From the NCBI GenBank assembly GCA_036495425.1, contig DASXMW010000002.1:1-12499 (forward strand): a DNA stretch of 12,499 bases, read 5' to 3'. The notes below the pieces were generated by a model. The model had not been told where the DNA came from, searched no databases, and worked only from the letters and a program-made list of their open reading frames with translations. Below, piece by piece: positions 1 to 7,254 of this stretch (the first letter of the stretch is position 1; each line of letters opens with the position of its first letter). The DNA is from Bog-532 sp036495425. Its GTDB lineage: Bacteria; Actinomycetota; Actinomycetes; Streptosporangiales; Streptosporangiaceae. Both the position numbers and the translations under genes were made by a program.

Positions 1-485
1 AGCCCGTAGGCGATGACCACGATCGCGGCCGCGGGCAGCCCGAGCCACGGCCGCAGCGCGATCTGCAGGATGTACACCGACGTGCAGGCCAGCGGGAGCA
101 TCCAGGACGTGCTGTCCATGATCAGGACGTCCGGGACCAGGTGCTGCTGGGCCAGCGCCAGGGCCGCGATGACCGCGGTGTCGGCCAGGACCAGGGCCAC
201 CGTCAGCCCGGACCGCCGGACCGACCAGGTGAAGAAGGCTGACCACAGACACAGCAGGGTCAGCAGCGCGCCCAGCCACCAGCCGGAGATCTGCCCGGTG
301 GCGGCCAGCACGGCGACCGCGGTGAACAGGACCGCGCCGCCGAGGCGGAGGGCGATCGCGTACCAGCCGGCCAGCCGGTGCAGGGCGCGTTCAGACGGTC
401 CTGCTAACGGCGGGCGGCGCGGCTGGAAGCGCCGCCCGGCGGGGAGCGGAATCCGCTCCCGGACGGAATCAGCTGCCGATTCCAC
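1..485 (-). CDS. Probable sensor histidine kinase, N-terminal membrane part (partial)
   Basis: This is an open reading frame on the minus strand that runs off the left edge; 161 residues are visible. The start is a GTG at 485-483. An in-frame TAA lies only a few codons upstream, so the start is tightly bounded, but I see no strong ribosome binding site. After a basic N-terminus of about 40 residues there are roughly five hydrophobic segments (about 44-62, 68-88, 94-112, 128-143 and 150 to the edge), with a short Arg-Arg-Ser-Gly turn near residue 90 and an Ala-Asp near 101. This arrangement resembles the membrane sensor region of actinobacterial MacS/NarL-type sensor kinases. No kinase domain is visible because it would lie outside the window, so it could be another polytopic membrane protein. 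The reading frame is well supported by its GC-rich third positions; the function is tentative. Confidence 0.55.
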   Translation of the reverse strand, partial: MESAADSVRERIPLPAGRRFQPRRPPLAGPSERALHRLAGWYAIALRLGGAVLFTAVAVLAATGQISGWWLGALLTLLCLWSAFFTWSVRRSGLTVALVLADTAVIAALALAQQHLVPDVLIMDSTSWMLPLACTSVYILQIALRPWLGLPAAAIVVIAYG

Positions 486-591
486 CGGACCAGTATGCGG
501 CAGTTACCGGCCAGAGGTGAGCCCGGCCACGATGTCGGCCGCTGGCTGCCGCTGTTTCATGAGCGCGACATCCTGCCGGCGAAGTACGCGA

Positions 592-1179
592 TCACGTCGT
601 CGTTGCGGGCGCCGGCCGGTCCCAGCCGTGGAACTTGGCGGAGTCGCCCGCTTCCCAGGCCTCGCGCAGCCCCGGGGTGGCCAGGTCCCAGTCCGGGCGG
701 ATCTCCTGGGTGACCTCGCGCAGGTCGCGCCACAGGTCGTAGAAGGACGGGCGGCCCCAGAACCAGTAGCCGTTGTAGATGCGGTGGATGACCAGGCCCG
801 GCTTGAGGACCAGGGTGTGCGGGATCATCGGGTTGTGCTCGGGGTCGGTGTACTCGGCGATGTCCAGGTCCTGCTGAACCGTGCGCCCCGGATCGGACAG
901 GAACGGCCACTGGGCCCCGGTGGAGGCCCGGAACTCCTGGGACGAGTGGTGATCGTCGGTGGAGATCGTCGCCACCTGGGTGTAGGCCACCGCGATCTTC
1001 GGGTAGTTGGCCGCCAGCTCCAGGTGCTGCTGATGCTCTTTGGGGCAGTAGTTGCCGCGGGCCAGGATCAGGATCAGCGGATCGCGGCCCTGAAGCTCGC
1101 TGAGCGAGCGGACCGTGCTGGTCTGGTCCGGGAGAGCGTAATCGGGGAAGACCCCGCCCGGCCTGATGTCGGAACGCAT
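592..1179 (-). CDS. Peroxiredoxin-like (AhpC/TSA, redoxin-fold) protein, single cysteine
   Basis: The product has 195 residues and belongs to the thioredoxin-fold redoxin group. The N-terminal stretch around FPDYALPDQ, followed by a hydrophobic strand and ARGNYCPKE, matches the peroxiredoxin layout, with Cys45 in the place of the peroxidatic cysteine. It is the only cysteine in the protein, so a 1-Cys mechanism or a non-peroxidase role is likely. The usual Thr three residues before the Cys is replaced (RGNYC). The later WFWGRP segment and the C-terminal IRPDWDL are typical of a peroxiredoxin-like subgroup often annotated only as redoxin domain-containing. I chose the ATG at 1179 because AAAGGCGG lies about 10 bases upstream. 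The same reading stays open beyond it, but that part is antisense to nothing sensible and overlaps the hydrolase gene in another frame. The gene lies 43 bp behind the hydrolase and is probably co-transcribed. The C-terminus may be frameshifted (see findings). Confidence 0.8.
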   Translation of the reverse strand: MRSDIRPGGVFPDYALPDQTSTVRSLSELQGRDPLILILARGNYCPKEHQQHLELAANYPKIAVAYTQVATISTDDHHSSQEFRASTGAQWPFLSDPGRTVQQDLDIAEYTDPEHNPMIPHTLVLKPGLVIHRIYNGYWFWGRPSFYDLWRDLREVTQEIRPDWDLATPGLREAWEAGDSAKFHGWDRPAPATTT

Positions 1180-1222
1180 CGGATGACCGCCTTTCACAAC
1201 TGTCTGCGCAGTGTTTGCCTGG

Positions 1223-2125
1223 TTAGGGGACGCGGGCCCGCAGGAACGCGCCGATCTGGCCGGTGGCCTCGGCGGCCTCGGGGGTGCCGAGCATGATCGG
1301 GTACACGTGGGGCAGGCCGTCGCCGACGTGCAGCGTGACGTCGACGCCGGCCTGGGTGGCGGCCGCGGCCAGGCGTTCGGAGTCGCTGAGCAGCACGTCG
1401 GCCGTGCCCACCAGCACCAGCAACGGCGGCAGCCCGGCCAGCGGGGCGAACAGGGGCGAGGCCAGCGGCGTCCTGGGGTCGGCCCCGGCCAGGTAGCCGG
1501 CCGCCAGCTCACCGAGCAGGGCCGGGGTGGAGATCGGATCCTGATCGGCCCGCTCGGTCATCGAGGCCCCGGAACTGGTCAGATCCACCGTCGGGGACAT
1601 CAGGACCGCGGCCGCGGGCAGGGCGCCTCCGCTGTCACGGGTCGCCACCAGCAGGGAGACGGCCAGCCCGCCGCCGGCCGAGTCCCCGGCCACCGCCAGC
1701 GACGTCGCGCTCAGGCCCTGGCCGGTTCGGAGCCAGCGCCACACGGCCAGGACGTCATCGATGGCGGCCGGGAAGGGGTGCTCGGGAGCCAGCCGGTACT
1801 CCGGGAATAGCACCCGCATCCCGCTGGCCCGGCCCAGCCGGGCGGCCAGTTCGCCATCGCTGGCGACCGACCCGAACTCGAACCCGCCGCCGTGCAGGAA
1901 CAGCAGGACCCGGCCGGGGTCGGCGCCGGGGGCGGCCAGCCAGTGGGCCGGGACGCCGCCCGCGGTCACCGCGGTCACCTGCACATCGGCCGGCACCGGA
2001 TGGGGAAAGCCGCCCGGGGTGAAGCCGGCCCGGCGCTCGGCCAGCGTCGGCGAGGTGTCGCCGGCACTCGCCCGTTGCTGTTTCCGCAGCATTTCGATCA
2101 GGTCCTGCATGGCCTGGCTCGGCAT
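1223..2125 (-). CDS. Alpha/beta hydrolase, HSL family (lipolytic family IV) esterase
   Basis: The product has 300 residues, the usual size for bacterial hormone-sensitive-lipase-type esterases. Visible motifs are the oxyanion-hole HGGG at residues 78-81, the nucleophile elbow GDSAGG at 147-152 (Ser149), the acid in GTADVL (Asp243) and the catalytic His in GLPHVYP (His273), so the triad is complete. YRLAPEHPFPAA near 110-121 is another hallmark. There is no signal peptide, which indicates a cytoplasmic carboxylesterase acting on short- or medium-chain acyl esters; the substrate cannot be read from sequence. The start ATG at 2125 begins MPSQAMQ. An in-frame ATG at 2236 would add 37 Cys/Pro/Arg-rich residues that look non-coding, so I rejected it. 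The ribosome binding site is only a weak GGTGG. It is the first gene of a two-gene minus-strand unit with the peroxiredoxin-like protein and is divergent from the SDR gene. Confidence 0.88.
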   Translation of the reverse strand: MPSQAMQDLIEMLRKQQRASAGDTSPTLAERRAGFTPGGFPHPVPADVQVTAVTAGGVPAHWLAAPGADPGRVLLFLHGGGFEFGSVASDGELAARLGRASGMRVLFPEYRLAPEHPFPAAIDDVLAVWRWLRTGQGLSATSLAVAGDSAGGGLAVSLLVATRDSGGALPAAAVLMSPTVDLTSSGASMTERADQDPISTPALLGELAAGYLAGADPRTPLASPLFAPLAGLPPLLVLVGTADVLLSDSERLAAAATQAGVDVTLHVGDGLPHVYPIMLGTPEAAEATGQIGAFLRARVP

Positions 2126-2317
2126 GCCACCACCATCGCACACGCGGGCCACGATCACGCCCGCGGAACCCCCGGCCGCCGCCCTGGTGGACGGGCGGGC
2201 ACCGGGGCAGGGGGCACGGTGGCACGGTGGCATCATCGTTGGGGCTCATCGACTGCTCCCATCATCAGTGACCAGAGCGGCCGGGTGGGAGCCACGGGCA
2301 ACAGGGAGGCGCCGTTC
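2126..2317. promoter_or_regulatory. Divergent intergenic region between hydrolase and SDR genes
   Basis: These 192 bp separate two divergently transcribed genes and must hold both promoters. I see no convincing -35/-10 pair. Two elements stand out. One is a tandem GGCACGGT GGCACGGT GGCA at 2213-2232. The other is a 7-bp perfect inverted repeat, GCTCCCA at 2255-2261 and TGGGAGC at 2286-2292, separated by 24 bp. Either could be a regulator site, but neither resembles an operator I can name. A strong AGGGAGG ribosome binding site for the SDR gene occupies 2303-2309. Confidence 0.4.
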
Positions 2318-3082
2318 ATGCGCGGGCTGCCGGGCAAGCGTGTTCTGATCAGCGGGGGAAGCAGCGGGATCGGCCTGGCCACGGCCCAGCGGTTCCTCGA
2401 AGAGGGGGCCCGGGTGGCCATCGGCGGCCTGGACCCGGCCGAGGTCTCCGGCGCCGTGGCCCGGCTGCGCCCGTACGGGGAGATCAGCGGGCTGGCCGGC
2501 GACGTCAGCCGCCAGCCGGACGTGGCTGGCCTGATGGCGGCCGCGGCCGGCGCGCTGGGCGGCCTGGACGTCCTGATCAACAACGCGGGCACCGCCCGCC
2601 GGGACCCGTTCCTGTCGATGACCGCCGAGGCCTGGGACCAGATACTGGCCGTGAACCTGCGCGGCATGTTCCTGGTCGCCCAGGCGGCCGGGCGCCTCAT
2701 GGCCGATCAGGGCACGGGCGGGGTGATCGTCAACATGTCCTCGACCAACGGGATCGCGGGCGAGGAGGACTTCGCCCACTACAACAGCTCCAAGGGCGGC
2801 GTCCTGCTGCTCACCAAGACGATGGCGGTGGAGCTCGGCCCCCTGGGCATCCGGGTCAACGCCTTGTGCCCGGGCTTCATCCACACGCCGCTCAACGACG
2901 CGATCGCCGAAGGCCAGACCGGCGACTTCCAGGAGCGGTACGCGGCGGAACGGATCCCGCTCGGCCGGTCCGGCCGGCCGGAAGAGGTCGCCGCCGCCTA
3001 CGCCTTCCTGGCCTCGGACGATGCGTCGTTCATCCACGGCACCGGCCTGGTCATCGACGGTGGCCAGCTGGCCGTGATGTGA
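2318..3082 (+). CDS. Short-chain dehydrogenase/reductase (classical SDR)
   Basis: The product is a 254-residue NAD(P)-dependent oxidoreductase of the classical SDR family. The sequence shows the cofactor-binding GGSSGIG at 13-19, NNAG at 88-91, the structural Asn113, and the catalytic Ser142, Tyr155 and Lys159 (YNSSK), with correct 13- and 4-residue spacings. The PGFIHTPL stretch and the C-terminal GTGLVIDGGQ are also typical. The end of the second strand carries Gly-Gly, with neither a clear Asp nor Arg, so the NAD versus NADP preference is not decided. The start ATG at 2318 is fixed by AGGGAGG eight bases upstream; a longer in-frame reading upstream is antisense to the hydrolase and was discarded. 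FabG-like reductase or glucose/gluconate dehydrogenase-type activities are possible; the substrate is unknown. It converges on the GH3 gene with 4 bp between stop codons. Confidence 0.9.
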   Translation: MRGLPGKRVLISGGSSGIGLATAQRFLEEGARVAIGGLDPAEVSGAVARLRPYGEISGLAGDVSRQPDVAGLMAAAAGALGGLDVLINNAGTARRDPFLSMTAEAWDQILAVNLRGMFLVAQAAGRLMADQGTGGVIVNMSSTNGIAGEEDFAHYNSSKGGVLLLTKTMAVELGPLGIRVNALCPGFIHTPLNDAIAEGQTGDFQERYAAERIPLGRSGRPEEVAAAYAFLASDDASFIHGTGLVIDGGQLAVM

Positions 3083-3086
3083 GGGG

Positions 3087-6000
3087 TCACTGGACGACGG
3101 ACCACACGAAGGTGGCCGTGCCGGAGACTCCTTCCGTGTCGGTCGCGGTCACGGTCACGGTGTAGGTCCCGAGCGTGCTGCTGGAACCCGAGATCGTGCC
3201 GTTCGAGGCGATGGTGACGCCGGGCGGCAGCCCGGTGGCGGTGAAGGTGAGGGTCTGGGCCGGGTTGGAGTCCTCGGCCTGCATGGTGAACGAGACCGCG
3301 GCCCCCCGGGGGCTGCTGTAGCCGAACGGATTGACCACCCCGACGGTCTCGGCGCCGGGCACGCCCGAGTTCGGGGTGACGTTGGCGCTGACCGCCGTGT
3401 TGGCCAGGGAGACGCCCGCACCCGCAGCGCCCGCGGCGACCTGGCCGGTCAGCGTGTGGGCCAGGCTGGCTGAGCCGGTCAGCGGCAGGCTGGCCGAGGA
3501 GTCGCCGACCGCGATCGAGTAGGAGCCGGCCTGCGCCTCCCAGGCGTTGTCGGCCGGCGACCACGAGGCCAGGTCGTGGACGGTGAGCGGGAAGGACACG
3601 GTGGTGCTCGCGCCCGGGTTCAGCGACGCCCGCGCGAATCCCGCCAGCTGGTGCGGCGGGTCCTGGCTGGCGGCCGGGTCGCCGACGTACAGCTGGGCCA
3701 CGTCGGCGCCGGCCACCGATCCGGTATTGGTCATCGTGGCCGTCACCGTCGCCTGACCGTCGGCGTTGAACGCACCGACCTTCAAATTGGAAAAAGCGAA
3801 CTTCGTGTACGAGAGCCCGGACCCGAACGGGAACAGCGGGGTGATGTTCTGCGACTGGTACCAGCGGTAGCCGATGTTCACGCCCTCGCTGTAGGTCGTG
3901 CCGGTCGAGGTGCCCGGCCACTGGGCCGTGGTCTGCGCCGGGACCTGGCTGAGACTGGCCGGGAAGGTGACCGGCAGCTTGCCGGACGGGTCGACGGTGC
4001 CGAAGATCAGCGCGGCCTCGGCGGCGCCGGTCTTCTCCCCGCCGTACCAGTTCTCGAACACGCCGGCCACCGAGCTCAGCCAGGGCATGACCACCGGGCC
4101 GCCGCTGTTGATGACCACGACGGTGTTCGGGTTGGCCGCGGCCACGTCCGAGATCATCGTCTCGTCGGCGCTGGGCAGGTCGAGCGACTTCAGGTCGCTC
4201 TCCTCGCCCTCCGGGAGGCTGACGACCACGATCGCGTCGGTGGCCGCCTGGGCCGCGGTCACCGCCTGCGGGATGTCGGCGGTGCCGTTGTCGTCGCCCG
4301 CGGTGTAGGTGACCTTGACGTTCGGCCCGGCCGCGTTCTGGATCCCGGTCAGCGGCCAGACCGCGTTCGAGCTGTCGACCCCGCCGCTGCCGCCGCCGGC
4401 GATCTCGACCGCCGCGCCGCCGTCGGTGCCGATGACCGCGATGGACTCGCTGCCGTTCGGGTTCAGCGGCAGCAGGCCGTTGTTCTTCAACATGACCGTG
4501 CCCTCCTCGCCGAGCTGCAGCGCGGTCGCCTGGTGGGCGGCGGTGGTGACGGTGGCAGACAGTGCACCGGACGACGGGTTGTCGAACAGGCCGAACGCGA
4601 ACATCTGGGTCAGGATCCGGGCCACGGCCGCGTTGAGGGTGGCCTGGTTCAGCGTGCCGTTGGCCAGGTCAGCGGCCACGTCGCTGGCATTGGAGAACGG
4701 CATCGCGATGTCCATGCCGCCCACCAGGTCGGCCACGGCGTTGCCGGCCGCGCCCCAGTCGGAGACGACGAAGCCGCCGGAGTTGGCCTGCTGGTCGAGT
4801 CCGTTCTCCAGCATGTCGGCGTTGGCGCAGGAGGGGGCGCCGTTGACGACGGCGTAGGAGCACATGAACGAGGCCGGCGCCGACTGCTCGGTGGCGGTCT
4901 GGAACGGGGCCAGGTACAGCTCCTCCAGGGCCTTCTGGCTGACGGTCTCGTTGTTGCCGCCGTTCGGGTACTGCTCCTGGTCGTAGGCGGCGACGTGCTT
5001 GACGTCGGCCATCACGCCCTGGCTCTGCAGTCCCGCCACCTCCGCCGCGGTGATCTGGCCGGCCAGGTACGGGTCCTCGCCGTAGGTCTCATAGGTGCGG
5101 CCCCAGCGCGGGTCGCGGACGAGGTTGGTCGTGGGGCCGAGCGAGATGTTCACGCCCTTGCCCGCGAACTCGGTGCCCTTGGCCGCGCCCTCCTGCTCCA
5201 CCAGCGCCGGGTCCCAGGTCGCGGCGGCGTTCTCGCCGTCGGGGAAGGCGGTCACGCCGCCATTCCCGTCACCCACCCCGGACGGCCCGTCCTCCATGTT
5301 CAGCGGCTTGATGCACAGGTTGGGGATGCCGTTGACCTGGCCGATGTACGACGAGCCGCCGTCGCCGGAGGCCAGGGTGACCTCTTCGGACTGGTCCATG
5401 GTGTCGAGCACCTGCTGGACCCGCTGGGCGACCGGCGCGGTGGAGCCGGCCCAGGGGCAGGTTCCGTTGCCGCCGTTGCCGTTGCCGCCGGTCACCGGCG
5501 GCGTGGTGGTGAGCCCGTAGACGTCGAACTCGAAGATCGAGTAGCCGAACTGGGTGGCCCGCACCGTGCCGTACATGCGGATGTAGCGGGCGGTGGTGGA
5601 GATGGGGAACGTCTGGTTCCCGCCCGTGCCGGTGGTCGTGGAGTAGACCGTGGTCCAGGTCGAGTTGTCGCTGGACACCTGGATCTGGAACGCCGTGGCG
5701 TACGCGGCCTCCCAGAGCAGGCCGACGCTGCAGATGTCCTGCTTGGAGCCGAGGTCGACCTCCAGCCACTGCGGGTCGGTGGCCGCGCTGGACCAGCGGC
5801 TGCCCGGGTTGCCGTCGGTGGCGCCGGGCGCCGGGTAGTCGGTGGCGTCTTGGGTCGATGAGGCCGTGGTCGGCTCGTCCAGCGCAAGGTCCTGCGTGCC
5901 GCAGTACTCGGTCGGCCCGGTGCCGCCCGTGCCTCCGCCGCCACCGCCGCCCGAACCCTGGGTGATGGCCAGGAAGTGGAAGTTCCAGCCGTTGGAGTCC

Positions 6001-7106
6001 TGGTCGACGGTGAGCGTCTGCGTGCCGGCGGGCAGGGTCACGCTGGCGGTGACCGTGGCCCAGGTCTCGTATCCGCCGGTGTTCGGCACGGCGACCGGCC
6101 CGGTCAGGTTGGTGCCGGACGAGCTGGCGAGGTGCAGCGCGTCGGTGACCCCGTACGGCGAGGCGACCCGGAAGCTGACCGTGTAGATCCCCGAGGTGGC
6201 CACGTTGACGGTGTAGCTGAACCACTGCCCGGCCGTGGTCCAGCCGATGTCGTAGGCGCCGCCGGCCGCGCTGGTGCCCTGGGTGTCGGCCGTGCTCTCG
6301 AGGTCGACGCCGTCGGAGCGATAGCCGTTGGCGCTGCCGTTGGCGGAGGTGACGTTGTAGGCCACGCCCTGACCGCCGGTGTCGTAGTTCGCGGCCTCGA
6401 GGGTGCCGGGTACGGCGGCCGGCGTTCCGCCGAAGGGCTGGTCGGTGGTCGAGCCCCCGGAGCCGCCACCGCCGCCGCTGCCTGAGTTCAGGCTGAACGC
6501 CATGAAGTGGAAGTTCCAGCCGTTGGAGTCCTGATCGACGGTGAGCGTCTGCTGACCGGCCTTCAACGTGATGCTGGCCGTGACCGTGGCCCAGGTCTCG
6601 TACCCGCCGGTGTTCGGCACGGCGACCGGCCCGGTCAGGTCGGTGCCGGACGAGCCGGCGAGGTGCAGCGCGTCGGTGATCCCGTAGGGCGACGACAGCC
6701 GGAAGCTGACCGTGTAGGTACCCGCCGTCGCGACGTTGACGGTGTAGTTGAAGGACTGCCCGGCGGTGGTCCAGCCGATGTCGTAGGCGCCGCCGGCCGC
6801 GCTGGTGCCCTGGGTGTCGGCCGTGCTCTCGAGGTCGACGCCGTCGGGCCGGTAGCCGTTGGCGCTGCCGTTGGCGGAGGTGACGTTGTAGGCCACGCCC
6901 GGCCCGCCGGTGTCGTAGTTCGCCGCCTGCACGGCGCCCGGCACCGCCGCGGCGGTGCCCCCGTAGGGGCCTTCGGTGGCGGCGACCAGGGCCGCGTGCG
7001 GTGCGCGGCCCGCATGAGCGCCGCCCGGGTGAGCGCCGCCCGCCACCGTCAGGCCAGCCAGCACCGCGAGGGCAAGAAATCCACGGCCGATGGGTCGCAC
7101 ACGCAT
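3087..7106 (-). CDS. Secreted multimodular GH3 glycosidase (CBM6-CBM6-F5/8C-GH3-FnIII-Ig)
   Basis: The product is 1339 residues. A signal peptide (basic RVRPIGRG, then a hydrophobic core, probable cleavage near AHA at 30-32) indicates Sec export. Modules in order: two CBM6 copies at about 49-206 and 226-383, separated by a Gly/Ser linker; a second poly-Gly linker; an F5/8 type C (CBM32-like) domain at about 400-531; the GH3 N-terminal barrel at about 559-841; the GH3 C-terminal domain at about 866-1096; an FnIII-like domain at about 1126-1206; and a putative Ig-like domain from about 1248 to the end. Barrel hallmarks are RDPRWGRTYE (from about 664), Lys703-His704, and SDW with the nucleophile Asp783. 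The acid/base is probably Glu968 or Glu969 in LPEGEES. This indicates a beta-glucosidase or beta-xylosidase type of exo-enzyme on plant or fungal glycans; the exact sugar is not deducible. I preferred the ATG at 7106 (GGGGA upstream) over an in-frame TTG at 7118. There is no LPXTG anchor. Confidence 0.93.
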   Translation of the reverse strand: MRVRPIGRGFLALAVLAGLTVAGGAHPGGAHAGRAPHAALVAATEGPYGGTAAAVPGAVQAANYDTGGPGVAYNVTSANGSANGYRPDGVDLESTADTQGTSAAGGAYDIGWTTAGQSFNYTVNVATAGTYTVSFRLSSPYGITDALHLAGSSGTDLTGPVAVPNTGGYETWATVTASITLKAGQQTLTVDQDSNGWNFHFMAFSLNSGSGGGGGSGGSTTDQPFGGTPAAVPGTLEAANYDTGGQGVAYNVTSANGSANGYRSDGVDLESTADTQGTSAAGGAYDIGWTTAGQWFSYTVNVATSGIYTVSFRVASPYGVTDALHLASSSGTNLTGPVAVPNTGGYETWATVTASVTLPAGTQTLTVDQDSNGWNFHFLAITQGSGGGGGGGTGGTGPTEYCGTQDLALDEPTTASSTQDATDYPAPGATDGNPGSRWSSAATDPQWLEVDLGSKQDICSVGLLWEAAYATAFQIQVSSDNSTWTTVYSTTTGTGGNQTFPISTTARYIRMYGTVRATQFGYSIFEFDVYGLTTTPPVTGGNGNGGNGTCPWAGSTAPVAQRVQQVLDTMDQSEEVTLASGDGGSSYIGQVNGIPNLCIKPLNMEDGPSGVGDGNGGVTAFPDGENAAATWDPALVEQEGAAKGTEFAGKGVNISLGPTTNLVRDPRWGRTYETYGEDPYLAGQITAAEVAGLQSQGVMADVKHVAAYDQEQYPNGGNNETVSQKALEELYLAPFQTATEQSAPASFMCSYAVVNGAPSCANADMLENGLDQQANSGGFVVSDWGAAGNAVADLVGGMDIAMPFSNASDVAADLANGTLNQATLNAAVARILTQMFAFGLFDNPSSGALSATVTTAAHQATALQLGEEGTVMLKNNGLLPLNPNGSESIAVIGTDGGAAVEIAGGGSGGVDSSNAVWPLTGIQNAAGPNVKVTYTAGDDNGTADIPQAVTAAQAATDAIVVVSLPEGEESDLKSLDLPSADETMISDVAAANPNTVVVINSGGPVVMPWLSSVAGVFENWYGGEKTGAAEAALIFGTVDPSGKLPVTFPASLSQVPAQTTAQWPGTSTGTTYSEGVNIGYRWYQSQNITPLFPFGSGLSYTKFAFSNLKVGAFNADGQATVTATMTNTGSVAGADVAQLYVGDPAASQDPPHQLAGFARASLNPGASTTVSFPLTVHDLASWSPADNAWEAQAGSYSIAVGDSSASLPLTGSASLAHTLTGQVAAGAAGAGVSLANTAVSANVTPNSGVPGAETVGVVNPFGYSSPRGAAVSFTMQAEDSNPAQTLTFTATGLPPGVTIASNGTISGSSSTLGTYTVTVTATDTEGVSGTATFVWSVVQ
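5514..5909 (-). other. F5/8 type C (discoidin, CBM32-like) module within the GH3 gene
   Basis: This part of the GH3 gene codes for about 132 residues with the discoidin pattern: ATDGNPGSRWSS followed by QWLEVDLGS, a central LLWEAAYATAFQIQVSSD strand, and RYIRMYG near the end. It contains cysteines near both ends of its first half, which could form a disulphide outside the cell. Modules of this type usually bind galactose- or glucosamine-type sugars; the ligand here is not readable. Confidence 0.8.
5958..6431 (-). repeat. Tandem CBM6 module, copy 2 (C-terminal copy)
   Basis: This codes for the second CBM6 module of the GH3 protein. It is offset from the first copy by exactly 531 bp (177 residues) and by my count differs from it at about 22 of 158 residues, near 86% identity. 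Long stretches are identical at the DNA level, for example the part coding for YDIGWTTAG and the preceding AADTQG-like region. Copy-specific changes include Trp for Ser next to the TTAGQ motif, a position that in CBM6 modules often bears on ligand stacking. Confidence 0.85.
6489..6962 (-). repeat. Tandem CBM6 module, copy 1 (N-terminal copy)
   Basis: This is the first copy of the 531-bp internal repeat of the GH3 gene. It codes for a CBM6 module with the characteristic NYDTGG start, a PVAVPNTGG(Y)xTW segment and a DSNGWNFHF end. The two copies are joined by a Gly/Ser/Thr-rich linker. The high identity at synonymous as well as coding positions indicates a recent in-frame duplication or ongoing gene conversion. 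Confidence 0.85.
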
Positions 7107-7152
7107 GGCGTTCCCCAAACTTCCACAAATTCATAACTTATGTTAAGTCGTG

Positions 7153-7181
7153 ATTTAAGCACCGCCCTTCGGCGCGGTCAA
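7153..7181 (-). promoter_or_regulatory. Candidate promoter of the GH3 gene
   Basis: Read on the minus strand, TTGACC (7181-7176) and TTAAAT (7158-7153) are separated by 17 bp, a fair sigma-70-type promoter, with the GH3 ATG about 47 bases further on. The leader beyond it is unusually AT-rich and holds small palindromes: CATAACTTATG at 7132-7142 and ACTTA-TGT-TAAGT at 7136-7148. Either could be an operator. The same stretch can fold into a hairpin (separate entry), so promoter and terminator readings compete. Confidence 0.4.
7161..7178 (-). terminator. Hairpin with TTCG loop downstream of tetR
   Basis: ACCGCCC-TTCG-GCGCGGT forms a 7-bp stem with one C-C mismatch and a TTCG loop. It lies about 77 bp past the tetR stop codon on the same strand and could end tetR transcription before the GH3 gene. 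There is no clean T-run, which is common in actinobacteria. It overlaps the -35/-10 spacer of the candidate GH3 promoter. A near-repeat of GGCGCGGTCAGGGGTT lies 30 bp away (7171-7187 versus 7201-7216). Confidence 0.3.
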
Positions 7182-7254
7182 GGGGTTCGGCGTGGTGTCC
7201 GGCGCGGTCAGGGGTTGGCTGAGAAAGGCACCCGCAAGCCGCTGACCTGGGAAC

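Noticed and set aside
13..1296. Plus-strand open frame of 427 codons at the left edge
   Set aside because: Spans the antisense of three features (sensor part, gap, peroxiredoxin-like gene) and is Arg/Ala-rich without domains.
1180..1512. N-terminal extension of the peroxiredoxin-like gene
   Set aside because: The added residues are a Pro/Arg/Ser-rich out-of-frame reading of the hydrolase gene; a good ribosome binding site precedes the ATG at 1179.
1892..2317. N-terminal extension of the SDR gene
   Set aside because: Antisense to the hydrolase; the Rossmann motif begins right after the ATG at 2318, which has a strong ribosome binding site.
3576..5861. Plus-strand open frame of 761 codons
   Set aside because: It is antisense to the GH3 gene, consists mainly of Arg, Gly, Val and His, and shows no domain; long antisense frames are normal at this GC content.
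5269..7134. Minus-strand open frame of 621 codons in another frame of the GH3 gene
   Set aside because: Arg/His-rich, repeats only because the CBM6 DNA repeats; the GH3 frame has clear domains.
7171..7216. Insertion-sequence ends from the GGCGCGGTCA repeat near the GH3 gene
   Set aside because: The copies are direct, imperfect, only 30 bp apart and enclose no transposase sequence.
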